Notes under the pieces: generated by a model
What the model saw: only the letters and a program-made list of their open reading frames with translations
What the model was told of the DNA's origin: nothing
The model's database searches: none
Part shown: positions 1 through 5,565 of the stretch, piece by piece
Numbering within the stretch: the first letter of the stretch is position 1
Layout of the letters: every line of letters begins with the position of its first letter
Made by a program: the position numbers and the translations under genes
Source: an uncultured Flammeovirgaceae bacterium
Lineage (GTDB): Bacteria; Bacteroidota; Bacteroidia; Cytophagales; Cyclobacteriaceae
NCBI GenBank assembly: GCA_937138955.1
Contig: CAKZPJ010000793.1
Span: forward strand, 1 to 5,620
Direction: 5' to 3'
Length of the DNA stretch: 5,620 bases

Positions 1-443
1 TTCTGCTCTAATTCCGAGAAAGTCTTAGATATTTTGTTCAAGGAACCAACCCGGTTGAGCGGCAAACGCACAATTCGAGATTGTTCGGCCAAAGCCTGCA
101 AAATAGACTGTCGGATCCACCAAACAGCGTAGGAGATAAACTTAAAACCTCGGGTTTCGTCAAAGCGCTGAGCAGCTTTTATCAAGCCTAAGTTACCTTC
201 GTTAATCAAATCGCCTAAAGGAAGTCCTTGATTTTGGTATTGCTTAGCAACCGATACTACGAACCTAAGATTAGCTTTGGTTAGCTTTTCAAGGGCTAAC
301 TGATCGCCGGAACGGATACGCTTCGCCAAATCTACTTCCTCGTCCGGGGTTAGCAAATCTACTTTTCCAATCTCCTGAAGATACTTATCAAGTGACTGAC
401 TTTCCCGATTGGTGATTTGCTTACTGATCTTGAGTTGTCTCAT
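1..443 (-). CDS. rpoD: Primary RNA polymerase sigma factor (RpoD/SigA type), 5' part only
   Basis: Housekeeping sigma factor that binds core RNA polymerase and recognises promoters. The visible 147 codons run from the ATG at 441-443 off the left edge of the window. In order they show: region 1.2 with the [10 protein letters not shown] motif (about residues 17-26); region 2.1 ([13 protein letters not shown], 57-69); region 2.2, the core-binding helix [13 protein letters not shown] (78-90); regions 2.3-2.4 with [20 protein letters not shown] (93-112), which melts and reads the -10 element; and the start of region 3 ([12 protein letters not shown], 119-130). The rest of region 3 and region 4 lie outside. 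There is no long acidic region 1.1, as is normal for the roughly 290-residue Bacteroidota primary sigma factor. The start is secure because the protein begins with the family's usual N-terminus. It lies downstream of pnp on the same strand, 144 nt after the original pnp stop codon. Confidence 0.96.
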   Translation of the reverse strand, partial: MRQLKISKQITNRESQSLDKYLQEIGKVDLLTPDEEVDLAKRIRSGDQLALEKLTKANLRFVVSVAKQYQNQGLPLGDLINEGNLGLIKAAQRFDETRGFKFISYAVWWIRQSILQALAEQSRIVRLPLNRVGSLNKISKTFSELEQ

Positions 444-485
444 GCACGTGATTTCTTAATACGATGAATGTACCTAGGGATGCAA

Positions 486-493
486 CAAATATC
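486..493 (-). promoter_or_regulatory. Weak -7 box candidate for rpoD
   Basis: The minus strand reads GATATTTG, which matches five of the six fixed positions of the Bacteroidota -7 consensus TAnnTTTG. It lies 42 nt upstream of the rpoD start codon, in the A/T-rich gap between pnp and rpoD. I see no TTG at the expected 19-21 nt upstream spacing, so this is only a candidate. rpoD could also be reached by read-through from pnp. Confidence 0.25.
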
Positions 494-540
494 TATTTTA
501 GGATAGTTCCGATCTAATATGGATTAATTCAGATCAAGCA

Positions 541-567
541 CTTCCGATAAAGTAAATTTTATCGAAG
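541..567 (-). terminator. Possible terminator or processing hairpin after pnp
   Basis: An inverted repeat pairs 541-551 with 558-567. The 10-bp stem (CTTC/GAAG plus GATAAA/TTTATC) has one bulged C and a 6-nt loop. It begins 20 nt beyond the original pnp stop codon and precedes rpoD. The stem is A/T-rich and no run of U follows it on the minus strand, so it does not look like a strong intrinsic terminator. An mRNA 3'-end or partial read-through role is inference. Confidence 0.3.
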
Positions 568-587
568 AATAATTAGCAATTTTAGTG

Positions 588-704
588 CTAATCGCGATTA
601 GCTCTGTCTGGCTTAGGTAGTAAGGCTTTGCGGGAAAGACGATATTTTCCGGTCTTTCTATCGATTTCGGTTAGCTTTACTTTTAACTCTTCGCCTACCT
701 CCAT
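588..704 (-). pseudogene. Out-of-frame C-terminal end of PNPase (rest of S1 domain)
   Basis: Thirty-eight codons run from the ATG at 702-704 to the TAG at 588-590, in the -1 frame relative to the upstream pnp frame. The translation contains GEELKVKLTEIDRKTGKYRL followed by SRKALLPKP. These are the last two or three strands of a PNPase S1 domain plus the usual basic tail. Together with the upstream 665 residues it rebuilds a protein of normal length (about 710). Aligned from memory to the E. coli S1 domain, about eight residues are missing at the junction between EIKWE and MEVGEE, consistent with loss of about 22 nt. The piece shows no internal stops or decay, so the lesion is recent or is a sequence error. 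Its ATG overlaps the upstream TGA as TGATG, so reinitiation could in principle make it as a separate peptide. That is inference. Confidence 0.85.
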
Positions 705-2701
705 CACTCCCACTTAATTTCAGAAATGTGTAGTAAACCATCTTTACCCGGCATAAACTCAACGAATGCGCCAAACGGCATAATTGATTTTACAATTCCA
801 TCGTAGACTTCGCCTACGGTAGGCATAGCAACAATTGCTTTAATGCGTCCTAAAGCTTTGTCCATTGCAGTCTGATCGGTAGCGAATACATTGACGATAC
901 CTTGGTTGTCTACCTCTTCAATAACGATAGTTGTATCAGTCTCTTTCTGGATCTCCTGAACAACCTTTCCACCCGGACCAATTAATGCACCAATCATATC
1001 AGAAGCAATCTTCACTGTTTCGGAGCGAGGAGCATTAGGTTTCAGATCATCGTTAGACTTTGAGATAGTTTTAGCCATCTCTTGGAGGATGTGCATCCGC
1101 CCAGCGTTAGCTTGCGACAAAGCCTCCTTGAGTACTTCATAAGGTAATCCATCTACCTTTATATCCATTTGGCAAGCGGTAATACCATTTTCAGTACCCG
1201 TCACTTTAAAATCCATATCACCCAGGTGATCTTCATCGCCCAGAATATCGGATAGGATTGCATATTTCTTAGTTTCCGGATCACTGATAAGCCCCATGGC
1301 GATACCCGAAACCGGTCTTTTTATAGGAATTCCAGCATCCATTAATGCCATTGATCCGGCGCAAACTGTTGCCATAGAAGAAGACCCATTGGACTCCAGA
1401 ACATCTGAAACTACTCGGATTGTGTAAGGATTGTCCTCATCTGCCGGAATGCATTCTTTAAGAGCTCGATGAGCTAAGTTTCCGTGACCAATCTCCCGAC
1501 GTCCAGGACCTCGGTTGGGTCGAATTTCTCCGGTAGAGAAGGCAGGAAAATTATAGTGTAGCAGAAATTTGTTAGTGCCCTTCACCATCGCTCGGTCAAT
1601 CATCTGCTCATCCAACTTAGTACCTAGCGTAACCGTAGTTAGCGATTGAGTCTCGCCTCGGGTAAATACCGCAGAGCCATGAGCGGTAGGCAAATAATTT
1701 ACTTCCGTGTAGATTGATCGTACTTCATCGAGCTGGCGACCATCCAGTCGCTTTCGGTCGTTCAGTACTAAATCGCGAGACGCTTTTTTCTGAATGGAAC
1801 TAAAGTACTTATGTACTTGGGCTAATTCTACTTCATGATCTTCAGGAAGCCCATCAATATATTCGTTCTTAAAAACTTTAAACTGGTTTTTCCTCTCATC
1901 CTTATTATCAATTCCTTGGCTAGCAACTGCGTACATCTTATCGTAGTACTGATCGTACAGTTGCTGATATAGTTCTTCGTTACGTTCGGGGGGAGTAAAT
2001 TCTCGCTTCACTACTCCTAGCTCTTCAGCAAGTTCTTGCTGCGCCTTACATTGTAACTTAATCACTTCATGAGCAACCTGAATAGCTTCCAGCATATCAG
2101 ACTCACTCATCTCCTTTGCTTCGCCCTCCACCATGATGATATTGTCGAGCGACCCAGCTATAATCAGATTAATATCGGCCGTGCTAGTTTGCTCTTCGTT
2201 AGGATTCACGATATATTCTCCACCTGACCGCACTACTCGTACTTCAGAAATAGATTCGGGAAAAGGAATATCGGATACAGCAATAGCTGAGGAAGCGGCC
2301 AGTGCAGCCAGTGCATCGGGCATTACTTGCGCATCAGCCGAGATAAGCATAATATTTACCTGAGTGTCGGCCATATATTCGTCGGGGAACATAGGACGAA
2401 TGGCTCGGTCTACTAATCGGCTGGTCAGGATTTCGTGTTCAGAAAGACGCCCCTCCCTTTTGAGGAAACCGCCGGGTATTTTTCCAGCTGAAGCAAATTT
2501 CTCTTGATAATCTACCGAGAGAGGAAAAAAGCCCACGTCTTCTCTAGCTTCAGCAGCAGAAACCACCGTAGCTAATAACATAGTATCACCCATTCTGACG
2601 ACCACCGCTCCGTCAGCCTGACGAGCTAACTTTCCGGTTTCAATGGTGATAGAACGACCATCGCTCAGTTGAATAGTTTTTGTTACTACTTGTGGTTGCA
2701 T
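704..2701 (-). CDS. pnp: Polyribonucleotide nucleotidyltransferase (PNPase), S1 domain cut by frameshift
   Basis: Trimeric cytoplasmic exoribonuclease that degrades RNA 3'-to-5' with phosphate, releasing nucleoside diphosphates, and can run in reverse to add tails. Visible order: first RNase PH core (about 12-145, with the RNA-contacting loop [12 protein letters not shown] at 74-85); helical linker (about 240-325); second RNase PH core and its C-terminal part (about 328-535); KH domain (about 558-617, GALIGPGGK at 571-579); and the start of an S1 domain (from about 626). Active-site features are intact: RR at 401-402, NGSSSM at 438-443, and D491, D497 and K499, which correspond to E. coli D486, D492 and K494. 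The frame ends at residue 665 within S1, whereas the family usually has about 700-715; the missing end follows at 588-704 in another frame. The phosphorolytic core should work, but S1-mediated RNA binding should be lost (inference from known S1 deletions). It follows rpsO by 147 nt, the arrangement seen in many bacteria. The start gives the family-typical beginning VxTKTIxLxDGRxITIETGK. Confidence 0.95.
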   Translation of the reverse strand: MQPQVVTKTIQLSDGRSITIETGKLARQADGAVVVRMGDTMLLATVVSAAEAREDVGFFPLSVDYQEKFASAGKIPGGFLKREGRLSEHEILTSRLVDRAIRPMFPDEYMADTQVNIMLISADAQVMPDALAALAASSAIAVSDIPFPESISEVRVVRSGGEYIVNPNEEQTSTADINLIIAGSLDNIIMVEGEAKEMSESDMLEAIQVAHEVIKLQCKAQQELAEELGVVKREFTPPERNEELYQQLYDQYYDKMYAVASQGIDNKDERKNQFKVFKNEYIDGLPEDHEVELAQVHKYFSSIQKKASRDLVLNDRKRLDGRQLDEVRSIYTEVNYLPTAHGSAVFTRGETQSLTTVTLGTKLDEQMIDRAMVKGTNKFLLHYNFPAFSTGEIRPNRGPGRREIGHGNLAHRALKECIPADEDNPYTIRVVSDVLESNGSSSMATVCAGSMALMDAGIPIKRPVSGIAMGLISDPETKKYAILSDILGDEDHLGDMDFKVTGTENGITACQMDIKVDGLPYEVLKEALSQANAGRMHILQEMAKTISKSNDDLKPNAPRSETVKIASDMIGALIGPGGKVVQEIQKETDTTIVIEEVDNQGIVNVFATDQTAMDKALGRIKAIVAMPTVGEVYDGIVKSIMPFGAFVEFMPGKDGLLHISEIKWE

Positions 2702-2817
2702 AGTGGAATTTTAATAAAATTATTTGTTGCCCAGAATAACCTTACACTGTCAAAATGGTGAAAGAAAGGATCCTTAGGTAAAGTAGAGAAAGTGGGCTAA
2801 CCCGAAAAGTATCGATG

Positions 2818-2839
2818 AAGGGGGCTAACTCTCCCCCTT
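2818..2839 (-). terminator. G/C-rich hairpin between rpsO and pnp (attenuator or terminator candidate)
   Basis: AAGGGGG (2818-2824) pairs perfectly with CCCCCTT (2833-2839) across an 8-nt loop. It starts 9 nt past the rpsO stop codon. On the minus strand the stem is followed by CATCGATACTTTTC, which has only a short T run, so termination is probably partial. In E. coli the rpsO-pnp gap likewise holds a terminator and an RNase III processing hairpin through which PNPase limits its own synthesis. Whether this stem does the same here is inference. Confidence 0.55.
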
Positions 2840-2848
2840 TCAGCTATT

Positions 2849-3124
2849 TTACTTACGTAAATTTAAATCAGCCAGAACAGCGCGATAACGCTCAATATGC
2901 CGATCGTGCAGATATTCCAATAGTCGCTTACGCTTTCCTACTAATTTAAGTAGTCCCCGGCGAGAAGCGTGGTCTTTTTTGTTTTGCTTCAAATGTTCCG
3001 TCAGATGAGCAATACGGTAAGTATACAGGGCTATTTGAGATTCAGCCGAGCCAGTATCAGACTTAGCCTTAGAAAGACTATGGTTTTCAAATAACTCTTG
3101 CTTTTTTTCAGAACTTAAGTACAT
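2849..3124 (-). CDS. rpsO: 30S ribosomal protein S15
   Basis: Primary-binding small-subunit protein that contacts helices of the central domain of 16S rRNA and organises the platform during 30S assembly. The 91-residue product is close to the usual 89. It has the S15 hallmarks: [20 protein letters not shown] (23-42), then [15 protein letters not shown] (44-58) and [15 protein letters not shown] (58-72), the central loop and basic helix that touch rRNA. The N-terminal [11 protein letters not shown] matches the expected Bacteroidota form and fixes the start. The leader is A/T-rich without a Shine-Dalgarno motif. Its own promoter candidate lies about 40 nt upstream, and pnp follows after a hairpin, so the two genes probably share a transcript. 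Confidence 0.98.
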   Translation of the reverse strand: MYLSSEKKQELFENHSLSKAKSDTGSAESQIALYTYRIAHLTEHLKQNKKDHASRRGLLKLVGKRKRLLEYLHDRHIERYRAVLADLNLRK

Positions 3125-3161
3125 GCGTATATTTTTACACTATGGTTTTAAAAACAGGGCA

Positions 3162-3193
3162 CAAAGTTATCAATAATAATACTGATTTACAAT
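3162..3193 (-). promoter_or_regulatory. Bacteroidota-type promoter for rpsO (-pnp)
   Basis: On the minus strand a TTG (3190-3192) is followed after 20 nt by TAACTTTG (3162-3169), a full match to the TAnnTTTG -7 element of Bacteroidota primary sigma promoters at the expected spacing. Transcription would start a few bases past 3162, giving a leader of roughly 30 nt before the rpsO ATG. It lies in the 108-nt gap between the permease gene and rpsO, so it separates the ribosomal/RNA-decay genes from the upstream pair. Confidence 0.65.
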
Positions 3194-3232
3194 ATGATCT
3201 GCTTGGGTAAACCCATTTAAAAAGTTTTTTGT

Positions 3233-4879
3233 TCAAACTGCTGGCTTTTGTCTGCTCTTTTTCAACTGCATCACTAAGCGATCGATCAGAACCCGGTAAA
3301 AATCGCTTTCGAGCAGGCGAGCATCCAAGCGAGCTTGAATCAAAAATATGATACCGAACGGAAGTAGCACGATGTTAGGAAGCCACACCGCCAGTTCGGC
3401 ACTCATTACCAAATCTTCAGCCCATTTCCGACTTATTTCGGTTACTACATAGAAAGCAATGAAAAAGCAGACGGAGATCAATACGGGTACTCCTAGCCCA
3501 CCGCGTTTAATAATTGAGCCTAATGGCGCACCAATTAGAAACATAATTAAGCAAGACAGTGCTTGGGTTATTTTTTTATAGCTTTCGTAGGTATTCTTAT
3601 GAATTTCTCTTTCCAGCCTTTTTAGCTTCTGAGCGTTAATCTGTAACGTGTTTTTGATTGTTCTACTTTGATTAAGTGCTTTAGCAACGATGCTAGCTTG
3701 CTCACTTTCGGTAATTTCCTCCTCTACTTGAGCTAGTAAGGCCGTATCAATTTCAGTTACTTCATGTTTTGTTTTAGTTGTCCCCACTTCTTCCAATGAT
3801 TCTTGGATTTCCTGCCGTTGTCGCTTGAGGTTACCAGCTTTAGTTGCACTAGACTCCATACTCAGCAGCCCTCCCTGTCGAATATTTTCTACGCTATCTA
3901 CCGAATCAATTACAACATCAGCTACCACAATTCGCTCTTCTAATCCTTCAGGCATGAGGGAATCGTAACGCAAATGGTAATTATAAAAATTCGTGGAACC
4001 GGCGAAAGCATCATACTTGATAGCTACCTTTTCGTATTGCATAGAATCAATTGAGGTAGCTAGTTGCTCCATTGTTTGCATACGACGGTGAGAGGCAAAA
4101 AACTCTTCTTTGGTTCGTTGAAGATCGAAACTTGCCAAATCAAAGATCATTTTTGTGGTATCGAAGTTGTTACGAACGAATTGCGCGTTACCCCCTCGTT
4201 GGTTGGAGCCAGTTAATAGTTTCGTTGTTTCTGAGTAACGATTTCCCTTAAATAATTCCAGCATCAGATAACGATCATTCTGAATGGTGTACATTTTACC
4301 CGAATCGGCTAGAATCACATTTCGGTTACCTAAACCTTCCGTGTGATCATAAATAATTACGTCTTTAATAGTCTCACCATCCGGGAACTTGTGGTTGATT
4401 TTAATCTCAAAATTGGGAATCCCTCCGTAAAAAACTCCTTCTCGAATATCTAAAGCGGGTTTCTTTTGCTTAATGTCATATAGCAAACTATAGGCTTTAA
4501 GATTAGCTCTGGGCACTAAAAAGTTGTTGGAAAGGTAAGCGATTACTGAGATCAGGCTAACCAAAAAGAAGAGCGGGCGCAACGCTCGAGTTAGAGAAAT
4601 TCCAGCTCCTTTAATAGCGGTCAGCTCAAAGTGCTCACCTAAATTACCAAAAGTCATTAGGGAAGACAGCAACACCGCCAGCGGCAGGGCTACCGGAGTC
4701 ATGTTAATACTAAAGTAAAACAACAACTCCGCAAATACCTCGGCTCCTAGCCCCTTTCCCACAAAATCGTCGAAGTACTTCAGCATATACTGCGTGAGCA
4801 GAATGAAGACAACCACCAAGAAGGTTAGTAGGAAAGGGCCGACGAATGACTTAATAATTAATTTATCAATCTTCCTCAT
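3233..4879 (-). CDS. LptF/LptG (YjgP/YjgQ) family lipopolysaccharide export permease
   Basis: Inner-membrane subunit of the LptB2FG transporter, which extracts lipopolysaccharide from the inner membrane and feeds it to the periplasmic Lpt bridge. Three hydrophobic segments lie at the N-terminus (about 12-34, 54-76, 101-122) and three at the C-terminus (about 437-456, 462-481, 496-516), the family's 3+3 topology. Conserved stretches are HFELTAIKGAGIS (83-95), between TM2 and TM3; GAPLGSIIKRGGLGVP (450-465), between TM4 and TM5; and AVWLPN (497-502), entering TM6. The periplasmic part (about 123-436) starts with the usual beta-rich section, e.g. DIREGVFYGGIPNFEIKI (144-161). It then carries a long charged, helix-prone stretch (about 255-430, with several E/K/R/Q-rich runs). 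The total is 548 residues against about 360 in E. coli; longer forms are common in Bacteroidota. I cannot tell LptF from LptG, so no symbol is given. The gene follows the START-like gene by 57 nt. Confidence 0.92.
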   Translation of the reverse strand: MRKIDKLIIKSFVGPFLLTFLVVVFILLTQYMLKYFDDFVGKGLGAEVFAELLFYFSINMTPVALPLAVLLSSLMTFGNLGEHFELTAIKGAGISLTRALRPLFFLVSLISVIAYLSNNFLVPRANLKAYSLLYDIKQKKPALDIREGVFYGGIPNFEIKINHKFPDGETIKDVIIYDHTEGLGNRNVILADSGKMYTIQNDRYLMLELFKGNRYSETTKLLTGSNQRGGNAQFVRNNFDTTKMIFDLASFDLQRTKEEFFASHRRMQTMEQLATSIDSMQYEKVAIKYDAFAGSTNFYNYHLRYDSLMPEGLEERIVVADVVIDSVDSVENIRQGGLLSMESSATKAGNLKRQRQEIQESLEEVGTTKTKHEVTEIDTALLAQVEEEITESEQASIVAKALNQSRTIKNTLQINAQKLKRLEREIHKNTYESYKKITQALSCLIMFLIGAPLGSIIKRGGLGVPVLISVCFFIAFYVVTEISRKWAEDLVMSAELAVWLPNIVLLPFGIIFLIQARLDARLLESDFYRVLIDRLVMQLKKSRQKPAV

Positions 4880-4900
4880 ACGTTAGCTATAACAGCAATC

Positions 4901-4937
4901 GCCGAAAAAATATTTTGAAATTAGCCAATTTTTCGGC
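4901..4937 (-). repeat. 9-bp inverted repeat overlapping the START-like gene's stop codon
   Basis: GCCGAAAAA (4901-4909) is the exact complement of TTTTTCGGC (4929-4937), across a 19-nt A/T-rich spacer. The right arm reaches the last base of the upstream gene's TAG stop (4937-4939). As RNA it would form a stem with a G/C foot directly after that stop and 21 nt before the permease ATG. There is no following U run, so a classical terminator is unlikely. An mRNA-stability or differential-expression role is inference. Confidence 0.5.
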
Positions 4938-5332
4938 TACCCGCCTACAATTTCTTTCAGGCTATCAGTGAGTTGTAGCCAGATTTCATAAAACTCTTCT
5001 TCATCATCAGCGGTCATAGAATCGGTAACGTTCAGAAAAACTGCTCCGGTGAGGTCGTTGGTATCTAATTGCATTTCTAAAAAGGACGCTTCATTTGAAG
5101 ACTTATCCGAACCATTAAGAAAGTCAAAACGAACAAATCGATTGATGCGCTGCGTAGCTAACTTAGCTTGATGCTCTTCGCCATCCCATGAGAATGAAAA
5201 TATTTTATCCTCATTAATTGTAACGTCATCAGCAAACCACTGTGACAGTCCGCTGGCGGTAGTAAGATAGGGAAACAGCATCTTGCGCGAAGCTTTAAAC
5301 TCAAATTCGGCAGTAAATTGATGATTGTCCAT
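4937..5332 (-). CDS. START-like domain protein (SRPBCC/AHSA1-like fold), function unknown
   Basis: A 131-residue soluble, acidic protein with no signal peptide or membrane segment, so probably cytoplasmic. The pattern fits the helix-grip SRPBCC fold. A first beta strand (HQFTAEFEFKAS, 4-15) is followed by a helix pair KMLFPYLTTASGLSQWFADD (17-36), whose LxxWFAD is typical of AHSA1/START-like proteins. Alternating strands follow (IFSFSWDGEEHQAKL, 44-58; RFVRFDFL, 65-72; ASFLEMQL, 82-89; VFLNVTD, 98-104), and the long closing helix is EEEFYEIWLQLTDSLKEIV (111-129). Small START-like proteins of about this length are widespread in Bacteroidota and, as far as I know, uncharacterised. The fold usually encloses a hydrophobic ligand. 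Being first in a probable two-gene unit with a lipopolysaccharide permease suggests, but does not show, a link to envelope lipids. The start is the only ATG that gives the complete first strand. Confidence 0.85.
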   Translation of the reverse strand: MDNHQFTAEFEFKASRKMLFPYLTTASGLSQWFADDVTINEDKIFSFSWDGEEHQAKLATQRINRFVRFDFLNGSDKSSNEASFLEMQLDTNDLTGAVFLNVTDSMTADDEEEFYEIWLQLTDSLKEIVGG

Positions 5333-5353
5333 ACCAGTATAATTAGCATTTGC

Positions 5354-5372
5354 CTAAGCGACTCCGCTTTAG
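5354..5372 (-). repeat. Small hairpin in the leader of the START-like gene
   Basis: CTAAGCG (5354-5360) pairs with CGCTTTAG (5365-5372) around a 4-nt loop, giving seven pairs with one bulged T. On the minus strand it lies 21 nt upstream of the START-like ATG, so it would be in the 5' leader if transcription begins further upstream. I found no TAnnTTTG box for this gene. The structure is short and its role is unknown. Confidence 0.3.
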
Positions 5373-5450
5373 ATAAATGTGTTTTGGGCAACTGCAATGT
5401 AGTTTTTTTTGATTGGATCGCCAACGGAACTTGATATTTTACTGGAATTA

Positions 5451-5471
5451 ATGCTTGCAGTTCCCAAGCAT
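5451..5471. repeat. Perfect 7-7-7 dyad overlapping the tRNA promoter candidate
   Basis: ATGCTTG (5451-5457), a 7-nt spacer, and CAAGCAT (5465-5471) form an exact inverted repeat. The left arm contains the TTG proposed as the -33 element of the plus-strand promoter. The spacing of half-sites would suit a dimeric DNA-binding protein. A 7-bp dyad of this kind can arise by chance, so an operator role is only inference. Confidence 0.35.
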
Positions 5472-5484
5472 CTTTGTAATTTTG
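5455..5484 (+). promoter_or_regulatory. Bacteroidota-type promoter for the tRNA
   Basis: TTG (5455-5457), a 19-nt spacer, and TAATTTTG (5477-5484) match the phylum's -33/-7 pattern, with all six fixed -7 positions. Transcription would start near 5490, leaving a leader of about 75 nt before the tRNA at 5566 that would have to be removed by processing. It points away from the minus-strand genes, so this 233-nt gap is divergent. Confidence 0.5.
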
Positions 5485-5541
5485 CAATCCGTTTCAGATT
5501 AGCCCTTTATTGTGGCTTTTCTCTCGTGGTTATTTCAATGT

Positions 5542-5558
5542 AATTGTCTTTGACAATT
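5542..5558. repeat. 7-bp inverted repeat just upstream of the tRNA
   Basis: AATTGTC (5542-5548) and GACAATT (5552-5558) are exact complements separated by TTT. The repeat ends 7 nt before the tRNA acceptor stem. It also includes TGTCTTTG (5545-5552), a five-of-six match to the -7 consensus, but with no TTG at proper spacing. It could be a hairpin in the precursor leader, a binding site, or chance. Confidence 0.35.
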
Positions 5559-5565
5559 GTTTCAC

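Noticed and set aside
704..715. Programmed -1 frameshift as explanation for the pnp break
   Set aside because: The bases before TGA (AAG TGG GAG) are not an X-XXY-YYZ slippery heptamer, I see no downstream stimulatory stem, and about eight S1 residues would still be missing.
2133..2363. Plus-strand open frame of 76 codons
   Set aside because: It lies wholly antisense within the strongly conserved first RNase PH core of pnp; its Ser/Ala-rich product has no recognisable features.
2748..2753. Minus-strand TTGACA upstream of pnp
   Set aside because: No -10-like hexamer lies 16-18 nt downstream and no TAnnTTTG box lies at suitable spacing.
2766..2775. 10-bp palindrome AAGGATCCTT between rpsO and pnp
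   Set aside because: Several 10-bp palindromes are expected by chance in 5.6 kb; it has no loop and no link to another signal.
2794..2829. Direct repeat of GGGCTAAC at 2794-2801 and 2822-2829
   Set aside because: Eight bases repeated 28 nt apart, one copy within the hairpin; too short to claim a function.
3204..3215. TGGG/CCCA hairpin after the permease gene as a terminator
   Set aside because: Only four pairs, and no T run follows on the minus strand.
5158..5487. Minus-strand open frame of 109 codons
   Set aside because: It overlaps the START-like gene in another frame and its product has no domain-like pattern. The START-like frame shows a coherent fold.
5550..5555. TTGACA, a perfect sigma70 -35 hexamer
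   Set aside because: A -10 box at 17 nt would fall inside the tRNA, and Bacteroidota primary sigma factors use a different consensus. It is part of the 5542-5558 dyad.
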